Part shown: positions 23,240-34,716 of the stretch, one piece after another
Numbering within the stretch: position 1 is the first letter of the stretch
How the letters are laid out: each line of letters starts with the position of its first letter
DNA from: Immersiella caudata
Taxonomy: Eukaryota; Ascomycota; Sordariomycetes; Sordariales; Lasiosphaeriaceae
DNA length: 64,000 bases
Assembly (NCBI GenBank): GCA_030512335.1
Contig: JAULSU010000001.1
Coordinates: 3,968,001-4,032,000, forward strand
Direction of reading: 5' to 3'
Notes under the pieces: model-generated
Databases searched by the model: none
Told to the model about the DNA's origin: nothing
What the model saw: the letters and a program-made list of their open reading frames with translations, nothing else
Position numbers and translations under genes: made by a program

Positions 23240-23658
23240 AGCTGTGATGTGTTGGACCGTTGAGTGTGGTGTGGGTAATTCGGATTCCGATCGTCGCGGT
23301 CGCTATTGCGCGTCTTTTCTGGTATGGGGTATCTCGAGTGGTCGTCAAAGCGGAATGGTTGATGTCGGTGATTTGCACTGAGAGCTTGAAGCTGAGTTGA
23401 GGTTGGAGCTCCCAGCCTGGCAGCTTCGCGTCCGCAGTGCTGCCTTCCCTTGCTGGGCGGATGACGGCTGAAAGTTGGTGCCTAAGGCGCCAAATCAGCT
23501 GGCAAGCTTGAACCGAAACACCCCCAGCGCCTGCACGTGACACCTCACTCCTCAACTCATCAGATATTGCAAACGACCACCTTCCACAAGAGCTGCACCA
23601 ATTCATCTTACTGAGAAAAAGAAGTATTGTTGCAGTAGCGGAGCCAGGTCTTATCAAA
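23240..23658. promoter_or_regulatory. Divergent PRE4 / HCNGP-like promoter
   Basis: A 419-bp gap separates two divergent start codons, so both promoters must lie here. No proteasome-associated element (GGTGGCAAA) was found by eye. Confidence 0.5.
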
Positions 23659-24600
23659 ATGGGCCTTGTTCAATACGAAAGCAGTGATGAGGATGAAGAC
23701 GTCCAAATTGAGGATGCTGCTCCAGTAAGAACCAGCCGCGTTTTCTTCAACTCTTTCTGAACAAAAAGCGATGCTAAACGCCATGGCAGCCTTCGGCCTC
23801 ACCGCCTAAAACTATCCTGTCACAGCAACCACAGGATGCTCCAAGTAAGTCCCCCAAGCCACGGATCTCACCTCCATACTAACTATCTTCCAGAACCACA
23901 ACCACCCGTCTCATCAACACCCTCACAGCCGATATCCCAACCACAACCACCCTCCGAACCAGTTTTAGGACCAGTCCAAGGCCCAACAATAGGCCCCTCT
24001 CGCCCACCTCCATCCTCCCACTCCCCAGAAGCCGACCCCATGGCCTTCCTCTCCGACCCAAACCCCTCCACCGACCCCCCTCGCTCACCCTACACCACCG
24101 CCCGCCTTCTCACCCGCGACCTCACCCTCCCCGCTGTCCCCAGCATGGAGATTCCACCGTCCCCACCACCCACCCAACACGCCGACATAACTCCCCTCAC
24201 TCTCAAATTCACCAACTTCCTCGCCCTCAAGCGCCGGCCAAACGACCCAGCACACTTCAACTCCCGCCTCGGGGCCTCATCAGCATTACGAAACCCCGCG
24301 TTGATGGACAAGCTACTAGACTTTGTCGGCATTGAGACGGAGTTTGTTCAAGGGGATGGAAGCGGTACGGTGCAGTATCGGAGCACCGTGGGAGCGGAGG
24401 TTTGGGATCCAGAGGGGTTTCCGGAGTGGGCGTACAGAGGGGCGTTGAGGAGGGCGCAAGAGGAGGCAAGGAAGGAGAGGGAGCGGGGGCGGGGGGAGGC
24501 GGTTGACTTTGTTAGTGCTGGAGTGGGGACAACGGGTGTGGAAGGGGGGGCGGGGGCTGCGCCTGTGAGGAATGGGAGGAGGACGATGTTTGATACTTGA
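23659..24600 (+). CDS. HCNGP/SAP30BP-like nuclear protein
   Basis: Exons 23659-23724, 23790-23844 and 23894-24600 join to 275 residues. The start MGLVQYESSDEDED is the conserved acidic opening of the HCNGP (SAP30-binding protein) family. A long Pro/Ser/Gln-rich linker leads to the conserved core with KFTNFLALKRRPNDPAHFN and RNPALMDKLLDFVGIE (about 140-185), then a charged, arginine-rich tail and the end RRTMFDT. Family members are nuclear proteins linked to transcriptional corepression and to branch-site/short-intron splicing in animals; the role here is inferred from that. Third-exon codon use is C-rich in the linker and G-rich in the tail. Confidence 0.88.
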
Positions 24601-24750
24601 GGGTGTGGGAGTGAGTAGTGCGGACTTACAGCATATTTGGACATCAATGTGTTGATGGTTGTGGGTCAAGTTGGCTTGCTTCCCGAGGTAAGGAATAGGT
24701 ATGTTATGACAGTGAACGCAAGCACAACAAACATCACCACATGATGACTT

Positions 24751-24849
24751 GGGATATTGGCTCAGTTGGTAGAGCGTTGGTCTCATAATATGATCTGGTT
24801 AGACATCAGAGTAATCCAAAGGTCGTGAGTTCGAGCCTCACATGTCCCA
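24751..24849 (+). tRNA. Elongator tRNA-Met(CAT) with intron
   Basis: The acceptor GGGATAT pairs with ATGTCCC, discriminator A. The D arm is GCTCAGTTGGTAGAGC. The anticodon loop CTCATAA places CAT at 24784-24786, with stem TTGGT/TCCAA and the T31-T39 non-pair also seen in yeast elongator tRNA-Met. A 26-nt intron (24788-24813) follows position 37. The T arm is GTGAG-TTCGAGC-CTCAC. A T-run (TTTTT) ends the unit at about 24853-24857. Lacking initiator-specific features, it is the elongator species. Confidence 0.93.
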
Positions 24850-25225
24850 TTCATTTTTGCATCTCATACACCCCAACTTTAAAAATCGAGTATGAGGTGT
24901 GGATTGCTTCCTTTCTTCTGCTAATAGCATGAGAATATGCTGCAGGTACGGTGGACGCGAACGCGGGACACACCGCAAGGGACATCACAAGACAGGCAAC
25001 ACATGCATAGGGACGGCGTTAGTGTCTCAATGACATCTCATTAGATATCGGCATTAAAGTTATAATTGGAGGACCCCGTCCCTCCTCCATGTTGCACCAT
25101 ATCCATCCCTGGAGCCATAAATCTCCACCCATCCCGCCGGTACTGGTATCATCATTCTCACATAGAGAGCCTCGCTAAAAGATGCAACAGAGAACAAAAT
25201 GCTAAACCTCGCCCAAATGATTCGC
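24850..25225. other. Intergenic gap
   Basis: Between tRNA-Met and the 3' end of the DUF3712 gene. Pol III terminator T-run at its left edge; otherwise nothing recognised. Confidence 0.4.
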
Positions 25226-26443
25226 TTAGTGCTTGGCAGATCCCTCACCAGCGCACTTGACAGGGCTGCCAAGGAGCGCGGCCACAGGAGTACCGACGTC
25301 GATGTCGAGTGTCTGGTTGTGGGAGCCCAGGGCGTCGGCGAAGTAGGTGAGAGACTGGCCGTAGTTGGTCACAGTCTTTCCGCTGATCTGGAAGGGAAGG
25401 ACACCCTTCTTCTCGTCGCAGTACGGCTTCTTGCTGAGGGCGCCAAGAACAGGTGCATTCTCAATCGTCGCGCGCATTGGGAACGTGTTGTTCAGGCCAG
25501 GATAGAGGATGATGTTGTCAATGAAGACAGTTCCAACCAGGGCACCTTCGAGGTAGTTGTTGAAAGTGGCATTGCCCTTATTGATCATGTTAGCATAGCC
25601 ATGGGACAAGACGAGGGTTTGTGTCAACTCACAATCTCAAGGGTGAAGACGGAGTAGTTGGGGATCGTAGTAAGACCCTTGAAATTGTTGCCACGAGCAT
25701 CGGGCCCAATTGAGATCGAAGTGTTGTAAACGGTGGTTCCATCGAACCCACGAAGACCTACTTGCTGTTAGTTCAATTGAAGCTGAAAGGCGCCCACAGA
25801 TGCTTACCAGGGGTGGTGATGGTCTTCTTGAAGGTGACGGGGTATTTCCTGGCGATACCCTTGACTTTGACGTGGGTCTCGCCGTAAGTGGTGATGCGGA
25901 CCTCATCCTTGGTTAAGAGCCAGGTGTTGAAGGCGGTGAGAGCCGCCATGTCCTTGATCTCGAGCTTCTGGCTGACGTTGACAGTCTGCAAGGCCTCGGC
26001 GGTGGTGGCGGGGAAGTCAATCCTGGCGAAGGGAGTGTGTCCCTCGAGGTCCTCGAGGTACATGACACCAGTGAAGCCATCGATGTCGGCGTGAACCTTT
26101 CCGTCGGTGGTGATGGTGCTGTTGATGGCCATGTCCAGGCTGTTGGCCTCGGACCTGGAGATCACAATGCCCTGGATCGTGAGCTCGGCATCATCGAGCT
26201 TGCCCTGAGCAATCTTAGGGACGGCAACGAGGAGGCTGTTTCTCGGTGTTAGCATATGCGCAGCGCGTACTGGCAGAACAGGGGATCTACTCACATCAAG
26301 CAGACAAGGAGCACCACGAAGACGATAAAGCCGATGAGGTACGCCCACCAGAACTTAAGGCAATGGCCAACGCAGCCGCGCTTTCTCGGGGTCTTCTCCA
26401 CCGTCTCCGCCTGCGACGCGCTGGTCTTATCCGGCTCGCTCAT
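25226..26443 (-). CDS. DUF3712 membrane-anchored protein
   Basis: Exons 26443-26295, 26235-25808, 25757-25633 and 25576-25226 join to 350 residues. A short basic cytosolic N-terminus (KTPRKRGCVGHC) precedes one signal-anchor helix (FWWAYLIGFIVFVVLLVCLI, about 31-51). The rest is a beta-rich extracytoplasmic domain with LEA/DUF3712 character (ISRSEANSLDMAINSTITTDGKVHADIDGFTG, then VNVSQKLEIKDMAALTAFNTWLL) and N-glycosylation sequons (NST, NVS, NTS, NAT, NQT). Such proteins are common in ascomycetes, often several per genome, with vacuolar or cell-surface topology and no known biochemistry. All three introns are about 50-60 nt. Confidence 0.85.
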
Positions 26444-29400
26444 GGTTGCGGTATAGGTTTTGTGTCTGGCGTGTGCCTTCGTCCCAATACTCGGCGGGGG
26501 GTCTGTTCCAGCAGTACCAAGAGAGTGTCAAGTTACTGGAAGATCGAGGTGAACCGAAGAATCAGAGAGCCAGATCCAATTGACAACGAACAGATAATGA
26601 GAAGGGGCGAGGAGAGACAAAACACCAAGAGGAGGGCGCGCCCCGGGCTTCCATCTTATAATACATCTGAGCGATTGGAAAGGAACGGCCTACCTACTGC
26701 AGCAGCTGGTAGCATCGTGTGGAGAGCGGGGATTGGCTACTGGGCCTGGCTCGACAGAGCTCGACCTTGTCGGGCTGGTCGAGCTGGGACATTTCTTGCG
26801 TGCCTGTGATGTCGCGCTTCTGGTGGCCAGGAAATCCTGGGATTGCCACTCAAGCCCACCCTCCCAGGCCAGATCGGGTATTGGAGGGGAATGGTGCAAG
26901 ACCCTGGTCGTACCTGCCGAGACGGTTCCCCAAGACTAACTTATTGGGGTAGCATGACCGACATGTTCCCCCACCTCCGCGCTCAGCCGGTCGTCTTTGT
27001 CTTCCTCAGCGCTGGATCTACTTGGCGATATGAGTGGGTGAAAACTGGAGCAGGTTCTTTCGGATGGCACAGAAAGGCAATGGCGAGCGATGCTATCCAT
27101 CTACCTGTGGTTGGTGAGTAATTGAATAGACGGGTCAAAGGAGGGTTTCTTCGAGCCTCCAACGCAGTTCCTTGGGCATCGATGCCCTTGAAGCACCTGG
27201 CATCTCATGTCTGTTCTACAAATTAGTGCTTGGTCATCTTGTTGAGGCGAACTTGACTCTTGGACCACGCTGCTGTGGTAATGGAGACGTGCCTTGACCA
27301 AGCAATCTCTCCGCTTGAGGGGAGATGTGATGCGGGGAATCGCGGACAAAGCTGTGGGGATTCTGGCATGTACACCTCTATCGCGTCCCAACAGCCCATG
27401 ATCAGCCGCTCTGACAGCTTTCCTCTCACGCGCTGCGTTGGGGAGACACCAGTCGAGACCATGGGAAAGGTGATTGAGGACGGGGAATTCCTCCGCCGCA
27501 CCACTGTGCCCCGGCGCTGAGCGCTCTCCGCTCTCCCCCGCTGCCCTGGCAACTGGCTGGAGATAGCATCAGGACGACGTCGTCTGTGGGAACCGCTCTA
27601 TCTCGCCAGCCATATTTGAGCGTGCACATGTACCTATGCACGCGCGCGCGTGATGTTGGAAGTTGGAGTAAGGCATCTCGCTTCTATCCGTTCATCTGTG
27701 CTAGTTTGCATGTCGACAGTGCGGGATGTTCTACCAGTACGAGCATGTCAGGGGACCGTTGCAGTGTCCGCCTTTTTCTCGCCGTAGGTCGCCGTCAGGA
27801 GGGTTCGAGTACTTTCCCCAAGCGGTTACTCTACCACAATGAAACCTCGAAGTCCAAGAAAAGAGTTGTAAAAAAGAGATTGCTTGTCGTCGTGCAAACA
27901 GAGGCAACGCGGCTCTGGTTGCCAGATGTAGGCGACGCCGAGAACCGGCTCGTCTTGGCCCCCCGCCCATTTCCTGGGGAAGTGCCAGGGTTGCATCCTG
28001 CCCCTGCCAACTTCGGCCACGGCCTCGGCTTCTTTTGCGGACGACGAGGAGCACATGAAAAATTTCACGTCGCGGAGCAGGATGGACGGCGGAGACAGCG
28101 CCGATATTGGACATGTCCCGCATGGCAGTTCCAAGGGGTATCGTCCAGACCGTCGATAGTTGCCATTGAGGGGATCGAGGGGCACGAAGAGCTCAGGGGA
28201 TGCGCATCTCGGGCGCTGGCCTTCTGACATGTGGACAGCCGTGTCCTCGCCCCAGCTGAGGTTTTGTCCAGCTCGGGACTTGGAAAGCGTCCGCTACTTG
28301 GCACAAAATCTCCGCCCACACCCTCCAAGAGTTTTAAGAGGTCGCGTGAATCTTCACTTGTCCAAAGAATACCCCATCTCGCCAGCGGATTGGGCGGCAT
28401 CTGGGGTGTGGTGCATGGGTGTTGTCAAAGTTGGACACCGGGAAATTTCCATGAAACGGCCTCCAACTGAAGCCACGATCGATTCTTTTGCAGAAGCCAC
28501 AAAACCAACGTCTTTAGGTGAATCTGTATGTGCGACATCCAGGCACCGAGACGGCATTGGGACAACCGCTGCTCAGGGACAACGATTGGCCAGTTGCTCA
28601 AGGGATGAGAAAGACTCTCCAGCCACTCAGACTGCCCACCTTCCCATTCTGTCACTTTCGACGAAGCAGCAGCCAATCAGCTCGCGGGGATGCCATATTA
28701 CCAGTGGCGCGGATGAGGCCGTCCATTCCGCTACTTTGTCCCCTTTTTATTGAAAGGGGTGGCTCTCAGCCCATACTGCAAGGCAGTCAAGCTCTACCTT
28801 CATCCAGCTTAATTGTTCTCGTATAGCTGGCTCAGGTCGTTTCGCCTGGGGCTACCTGCGAGACCTGGAACCATGTTGACGGGGCATGCAAACCCCTGTT
28901 GTTTCGGCTTGACAGTGAACATCTGCCACGACAATGTGAGTCTATTCGATTCCGTCCGTGTTCCGCGAATATACCCATGACTTCCAGGTCGCTGCCTTCG
29001 TTTCATAGAAATGACGAAAGCTCTTGCACGTGTGGTATGAATACTTGCAACTCGCTCCCCGAGTCAGAGTTTGTGAATGACGCTATCGCCACGGCAGGCC
29101 GAGCACCCCCGCGACTCCTCGCATGCCCACCTACCTGCCCTCGCACCCGGAAATGGTTCCGAGAAGGCCAAGCTCATGTGCAGTAAAAACCTCCAACTGT
29201 CGGTCCATTTTGGATATCCTTCTTGGACTATGACGAACCTCTGGCTTGGACAGAACACCCTAGCCTTCTCTTGGACAATAATCAGATATCACATGGCAGC
29301 CAAGCTACCCACATGCCCCAGCCTGGTTGGTCGCAAAACATCTAAAAAAATGTTCAGGAGGAGCTAGAAAACAAGAGCCAACACGACGCCCAACAAACAC

Positions 29401-29533
29401 CCTAGCAACTTGTTTCGAGATATCACCAACACCGCATGTGGGAATGGCCTCATATCGAAATGGCTCCATATCGCTTGGCAACCGAACGCTTGGGCACAAC
29501 TTCATGTGGATGTACGGACCCCTCTCCACTCCA
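26444..29533. other. Long intergenic region, nothing recognised
   Basis: About 3.1 kb with no coding stretch that shows a family signature on either strand. A short CGCGCGCGCG tract lies near 27640. The left end should carry the promoter of the DUF3712 gene. Confidence 0.45.
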
Positions 29534-31236
29534 TTAGAGTTTCGCTCGGGACACCCACAAACCGTGCCTGTCAAGCCCAGCCCCTCCGTCAAAGATGTCT
29601 CGCTCGACGATCCTACTGTTGATCTGAACGACAAAATGTCAGCAGAAGTTCATCAGCAATAATTTCAGAAGAACACTCACAAATCGCGGCCCCAGCTCGG
29701 ATACCTCCTTCACCCCGAGCAGCTTCATGCAAGTAACAATCTCATCCTGCAGGACTAATCACCGCACCGTTAGCACTCGTACTCAGCCGTACTCCACCAC
29801 CCAACAATGTACTCACTCTCAAACGTCCTATCCACGCCCTTCCACCCACCCGCGCCCAACCCCCAAAGCGCTGCCCGCCCAACACCTACCGCCTTCGCCC
29901 CCAAGCACAGCGCCTTGACGACGTCCGTCCCGCGCTTGATCCCACCATCGATCCACACATCGATCGTATCAAACACCTCGGGGCAATACTTCCGAATCTC
30001 CAACAGTGTATGCACCGCCGGCGGCGCTGTATCCAGTGCCCGGCCCCCGTGATTCGACAGAATAATCGCCTTGACCGACCCGGGCTTCTTCCTCGCATAC
30101 TGCGCCGCTAGGTAAGCATCCTCGTGCGTCTGGATCCCCTTCAGCACGATGGGCAAGTCCGTGTGCTCCGCGAGCCAGGGAAGCGTCGTCTCCCAGGTGA
30201 GATCCGCGGCAGTGCCCCAGAATAGCTGCTGTCCGACGCCGCCACCGCCGGGACGCTTCTCGTCGGCGGACTTGTCGTTGCTGGCAGAGTCAACTTCGAC
30301 CTGACTCTCGAGGTTGGACTTCTCATCATGCTCACGCTTGCCTGGGACGGGCGCGTCGAGGGTGAGGACGATGCACTTGAAGTGGTCGCGGAGCTTATTG
30401 ATGCGCGCAAGCATGGCCTCGCTCTTGGAGCGGGTGGTCTGCACATAGAGCTGCCAGCCGAAGACGGCGCCGGGTTTGGCGTCGGCGACGATTTGTTCGG
30501 GAGTTTGCGAGGCGTTGTTGGAGATGAGCTGCATGGCGCCGAAGCGGGCGATGCCGCGGGCGATGCCGGCTTCGCCGTCGGGGTGGGCGAGGCGCGCCAT
30601 GGCGGCGGGGGAGACGTACAAGGGGGTGCCGAGGCGGGTGGTGCCGCCGAGGAGGGTGGCAGCGGTGGAGGCCTGGGTGCAGTCGACGAAGACGCGCGGG
30701 CGCAGGAGAATGGAGCGGAAGACGGCGCTGTTGTAGTACTTGCTGATGAGGTCGTCGCCGGCGGAGAAGTAGTAGGCCCAACACTTCTTGGAGACTCGGG
30801 TCTTGGCAACGGCTTCGATCTCGTCGAGGTTGAGGAGGGTGTGTAGGGGTGGAGGCGCTTTTCCCTGAGGCGCATCACCGCCCTTTTGCTTTGCTAGCCC
30901 GGCTTTCACCTTCATCCTCTCTAAGCTGGCTGGGTCGACGGTCCCGAGCTTGGCCTCAGGCTTGAGGTTCGCCTCCAGTGTCTCTGGTGGATGAACAGGG
31001 TCAAACTCTTCAGTGGCGTCTCGACCAGCGAGTTGGAGAATGATCTTCGATCCCCCGGGATGCTGGGACAGGAAGTTGGTCACATCGTAAACATTCCCAT
31101 AGAGTATCACCCAGCAGCTATCAGCTGTCCGGTGTTGCGCGACTGTCAACGGTCAGCATTGGTGCTCCTCAACAAACATCACTTGAGGAGACGGTGAAGA
31201 GGTCTTGCCTTCTTCTGCAGTGAAAACCTTGGCCAT
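29534..31236 (-). CDS. Flavocytochrome b2-like 2-hydroxyacid dehydrogenase, PTS1 end
   Basis: Exons 31236-31209, 31142-29817, 29754-29681 and 29623-29534 join to 505 residues. An N-terminal cytochrome b5 domain carries haem ligands His37 (HPGG) and His60 (DPVH). The FMN-binding TIM barrel follows, with LYVSPAAM, LTLDAP, the flavin Lys in IVLKGIQ, the catalytic His/Arg in SNHGGRALD, and IDGGIKRGTDVVKALCLGAKAVGVGR. This is the L-lactate dehydrogenase (cytochrome) architecture. Yeast Cyb2 is a mitochondrial intermembrane-space enzyme with a long presequence; here the haem domain starts within ten residues of Met1 and the chain ends SRAKL, a PTS1-type tripeptide, suggesting peroxisomes. The first intron appears to use a GC donor (GCAAGA). 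Confidence 0.93.
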
Positions 31237-32212
31237 GTTCTAGGTTGACGCTTTTGAGACCAGACCTCCTGGGCCCTTCGGAAAATGAAACAAAGCAAAC
31301 AAAAGATCAACCCTGCTTGGGAAGTCCGCGATTTTGAAGTGTTTCTGGTCAGGTGAGCGCTGAGAATTGTGTCGCATGGTTTGGCGCAATTGTGTCCCCT
31401 GTTCGCCCAGGAATACCCACGCCCCGCGCTCCGTGTGGAGTTGTGTGGGGGAGCTTGGGCCCGGGCTGTAGGTGAACATGGAGGATGCAAGGGTGTGGCA
31501 AACCTCGCTGTAATTAGTGCCGAGATCTAAATGGGCTAGAGAAACCTAGGAGGTGCTGATTCTATTCTGCCACGCCCGCTTGCTCTACAGGCTTTGCAGC
31601 ATCTTATCCTCGGGAGCGCCGGTTCATTTTCATCCAGTTCCTATGTCCATCCTTTTGTTGCGTCTGGGATGTGAGGCCGAACTACGGACCCGCCGACGTT
31701 GTCTTGGCTCGCCTTCGGCTTGACGTGAGTACAATGGCCAGTTTTGACACTTTGTGGGTGTTAATCGCGATAATTCACGAGGCAACGAGATAAAGCACTG
31801 TGAATTTTCAGTTTACCATCTCGACCCCAATATTAGGTAGCAGTGAAGTGCCTCAGCACCTCTTCCGACTTTCAAGTCACAGCACAGCTGCCAACAAAAG
31901 TGACAGGGGTTCTTCAACCGTCAGCCCCGCCCCCACCAGCGGGAGGTCGGCTGGACCGTTGCCTCATGTGTCGCATCACTCAGCTGGGTGACCCAACCTG
32001 ATCAACCTAGAACCGGCCGTGACATATCCTTCAAACAAAACATTTGAGAGTTTCGTTTTCGATTTAGAGAAAATCGCAGCCTTGGTCGCTTCCACAACCC
32101 GCGTCCCCACCGACCCTTATCGCGAGCCACTCGTTGGTACCGCGCCTGTCATAACGCCAGTCTTCTCCGCGCCCGCATCCCTGGTGCGAGGCGGTCCCTA
32201 AAACGTCTCAAG
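31237..32212. promoter_or_regulatory. Divergent promoter region
   Basis: Nearly 1 kb between the divergent starts of the flavocytochrome and SGNH genes. Both promoters should be here; no defined element recognised. Confidence 0.4.
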
Positions 32213-33213
32213 ATGGCGACAACCGAAACGATGGCGGCGCGACAGAAGCTACGCGTTCTCTGCTTCGGCGACTCCCTCACAGCCGGCTACGCATCGATGG
32301 GCTGCGTCTACCACCCATATCGCCTCAAACTAGAGCATATGCTAGAGATGGCCTTCCCCGACATGGACATCGAGACGGTAGATGACGGACGCCCCGGCGA
32401 TACCGTTAAGTTCGGATTTCTTAAGAGGATGCAAACCAATTGTCTGTTTCACCCTTTGCCCCTCCAGAGGACCTAGCGAACCTGGGAACGTGCACTTGAG
32501 GACCCTCGGAAACTAACTCCAACTGCCGCTGCAGATCCTCCCAGGAAGAAGGGCGACGAGTCATACAACTGGACCATAGTGCTAGGAGGTACAAAGTATG
32601 TTTTGATTATCTCCCTCCCGTCCCCACCGCAGACCATATCCTCTGACTGACATCGCTTCCGCGCAGCGACCTCGCCCTCCGTGTCAAACCTGAGGACATC
32701 TTTGCCCACCTCCAAGAAGTCTGGGATATCCCGCTGCGTCGAAAGAGCAAGGTGCTGGCGCTCACGGTTCCCGAGGCCGGTATCGAGAACGGTAGGGAGC
32801 GGATGGACGCTCGGAGGAATAAGCTGAACGAGTTGATCAAGGGCTACAAGAAGGAAGGCTTGTAAGTTTTGTCAATACTATTGCCTCTCCCATCTGGTGG
32901 AGTGCACTAACATGACCATAGCCACGTGTTCGACCTCAACGCCGCAGTCCCCTTCTTCGCCATGTCGAAATCGGATCAGGAGGCGTTTTGGGACGATGGG
33001 GTGCACTTCACACCAGACGGCTACAACCTGATAGGCAAAGAGGTGGGCATGAGCTTGGTGAAGCTCTTGGAGAAAGAGAGGGCCGCTAATCCACCCCCGA
33101 CCAAGAAGCGGCGTGTCTTCCGAGACGACGACAAGGTATTCGAGGAGGAGGTAGGCGATCCCACCTCGTTGGATCAGGGGTATGTTGTGGTCCGCCGAAA
33201 GGATTTGAATTGA
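32213..33213 (+). CDS. SGNH/GDSL-type hydrolase
   Basis: Exons 32213-32441, 32535-32595, 32667-32861 and 32922-33213 give 258 residues. Block I FGDSLTAGY holds the nucleophilic Ser; block III is LGGTNDLAL (oxyanion Asn); block V DGVHFTPDGY supplies the catalytic Asp and His. There is no signal peptide, so it is probably a cytosolic esterase or acyl hydrolase with unknown substrate. The C-terminus is basic (KKRRVF) and acidic in turn. The first donor is GTCTGT rather than GTRAGT; it is chosen because it alone preserves phase into KKGDESYNWTIVLGG, so the joint TN-Y-PP is slightly less certain than the rest. A G13 run follows about 50 bp downstream. Confidence 0.9.
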
Positions 33214-33453
33214 GGTGCATAAGAGTCAGTTTCGATGGGGTTTTGGTTGGTTATGGCGTTTGGGGGGGGGGGGCAAGGAATCACATAGCACAGGACATGG
33301 ACTGGACAAGGTTCGCTGATTTCTTTTGTATTACCGCTGGCGACTCGTGTCTGGCCTCAGCCAACATGGGTGGCATCGGAGCTCGCGGGTTTTACTCCTG
33401 ACACGATTGATCGTTTGTGTCCACATCCAGGCAGACGTTCAGTAGCTACTGCA

Positions 33454-34716
33454 TCATACAGCAATCTGGCTGGCCACAAACTCCGGAAACTCTGCTTGCA
33501 AAGCATCGGCCAGCCGCTCCACATCCTCAGCAACAGCCTGTACGTTGCTGTCCCACCGTCGCATCTCCTTACCCACGAGGACCTCCGCTCGCCCGCTTCC
33601 TTTCTCCCCGGACGCCTCGCGGTTCTCAAAGTAGATTATCCTGTCGATCTGATCAACCGAGCCCGTGAGTCGCCCTTGCTCAATCATCTTTGCTGTCGTA
33701 TCCTCCGCTTTGTCGCCATCCAGACCAAGCAGCAACCCCAATGCGTCAAATCCAATGTTGCTGTACAAACGGCTAGCGCCCAAAAGATTGTGCTCAACTA
33801 CTGCCTTCGCGAGGACTGTGGATCCATCAGAAGTCGTAGCAAGCTGATGTGGTGCAAGACCTTGTGCAAACTTCTCTACCTCTGCCGGGGCAAGGAGTCG
33901 ATCGAGGAACATCTTCTCAAGTATTCCATACTCTTCCAGCCCTGTCGAACGCTCATCCTTGTACAGTCGGCCAAGAACACGGCTACGGGGCGGGCCAGCA
34001 GGCGCCAGGATGGCGCACTTGATCGCCATGCCTAAAGTATGGAGGCGCTCCTCCTCGGCGATGGCTGATGTGAAGCTGATGTCGTGGTAGCTCTGGGCGG
34101 CGGCGAGGAACTGTCGCTTCGAATCCTGAATGCGAGCAGCACTAAGCTTAAAGTGCAATTGTAGTTCAGGGTTATCGACCGTGTGCATGACATTCTTCAA
34201 CTTGTTTAGGTACGTCTCTGCGGCTGTGCTGTCGTCGACTTCGAGGTAGTTGCGCACGATGCGTACCCAGATGGATGCCTTGGCAGCGTCGGAGACCCGT
34301 CGTTGGGAACTATCCAGCGGGATCTCGGCGAGCGCTTTGGCAGCATCGAGGAAGTCTTCATTGGCCTCGTGCGCGGCCGCGATCAAGTCTCGGAGAGCGG
34401 CGGACTGCTCGAGCAGCGAGGTTGCGAGGGAGTTGTTGCCAGCGATGGCGTCGACAGCGTGTTGGCCGACCTCAATCCATAAATCGGGATGGTTCTCAAA
34501 TGATTTGAGGGTATCGATGAATTGGCTGAGAACGGATCGTGTGAATACTATCCCCCCGCCGCCTTCAAGCACGCTGTCGGCGATCTTGATGAGGTCTGCC
34601 GCAACAGTATTCGGGGTAGATAGCTGCTTTATGTTGTCGAGAATCTTCTTGTACGCCTCCGTTGGATTTTCTAGCCCCGTGGCCTTCGCCAACTCCTCCT
34701 CTAACCTCGAAGGCAT
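33454..34716 (-). CDS. csn4: COP9 signalosome subunit 4
   Basis: A single exon encodes 420 residues, the usual size for fungal CSN4. It is almost entirely alpha-helical: TPR-like helical repeats fill the N-terminal two thirds (e.g. NYLEVDDSTAAETYLNKLKNV, KLSAARIQDSKRQFLAAAQSYHDIS). The C-terminal PCI domain follows from about 300 (NLLGASRLYSNIGFDALGLLL, the PCI winged-helix segment, then AEDTTAKMIEQGRLTGSVDQIDRIIYFEN). CSN4 is a core subunit of the CSN complex that removes Nedd8 from cullin-RING ligases and influences development in fungi. The start codon ATG at 34716 is preceded by open sequence in another frame but no better Met in frame. Confidence 0.93.
   Translation of the reverse strand: MPSRLEEELAKATGLENPTEAYKKILDNIKQLSTPNTVAADLIKIADSVLEGGGGIVFTRSVLSQFIDTLKSFENHPDLWIEVGQHAVDAIAGNNSLATSLLEQSAALRDLIAAAHEANEDFLDAAKALAEIPLDSSQRRVSDAAKASIWVRIVRNYLEVDDSTAAETYLNKLKNVMHTVDNPELQLHFKLSAARIQDSKRQFLAAAQSYHDISFTSAIAEEERLHTLGMAIKCAILAPAGPPRSRVLGRLYKDERSTGLEEYGILEKMFLDRLLAPAEVEKFAQGLAPHQLATTSDGSTVLAKAVVEHNLLGASRLYSNIGFDALGLLLGLDGDKAEDTTAKMIEQGRLTGSVDQIDRIIYFENREASGEKGSGRAEVLVGKEMRRWDSNVQAVAEDVERLADALQAEFPEFVASQIAV

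Noticed and set aside
30328..30846. Plus-strand Gly/Ala-rich frame inside the flavocytochrome gene
   Set aside because: Reverse-strand shadow of the FMN-domain exon, low complexity.
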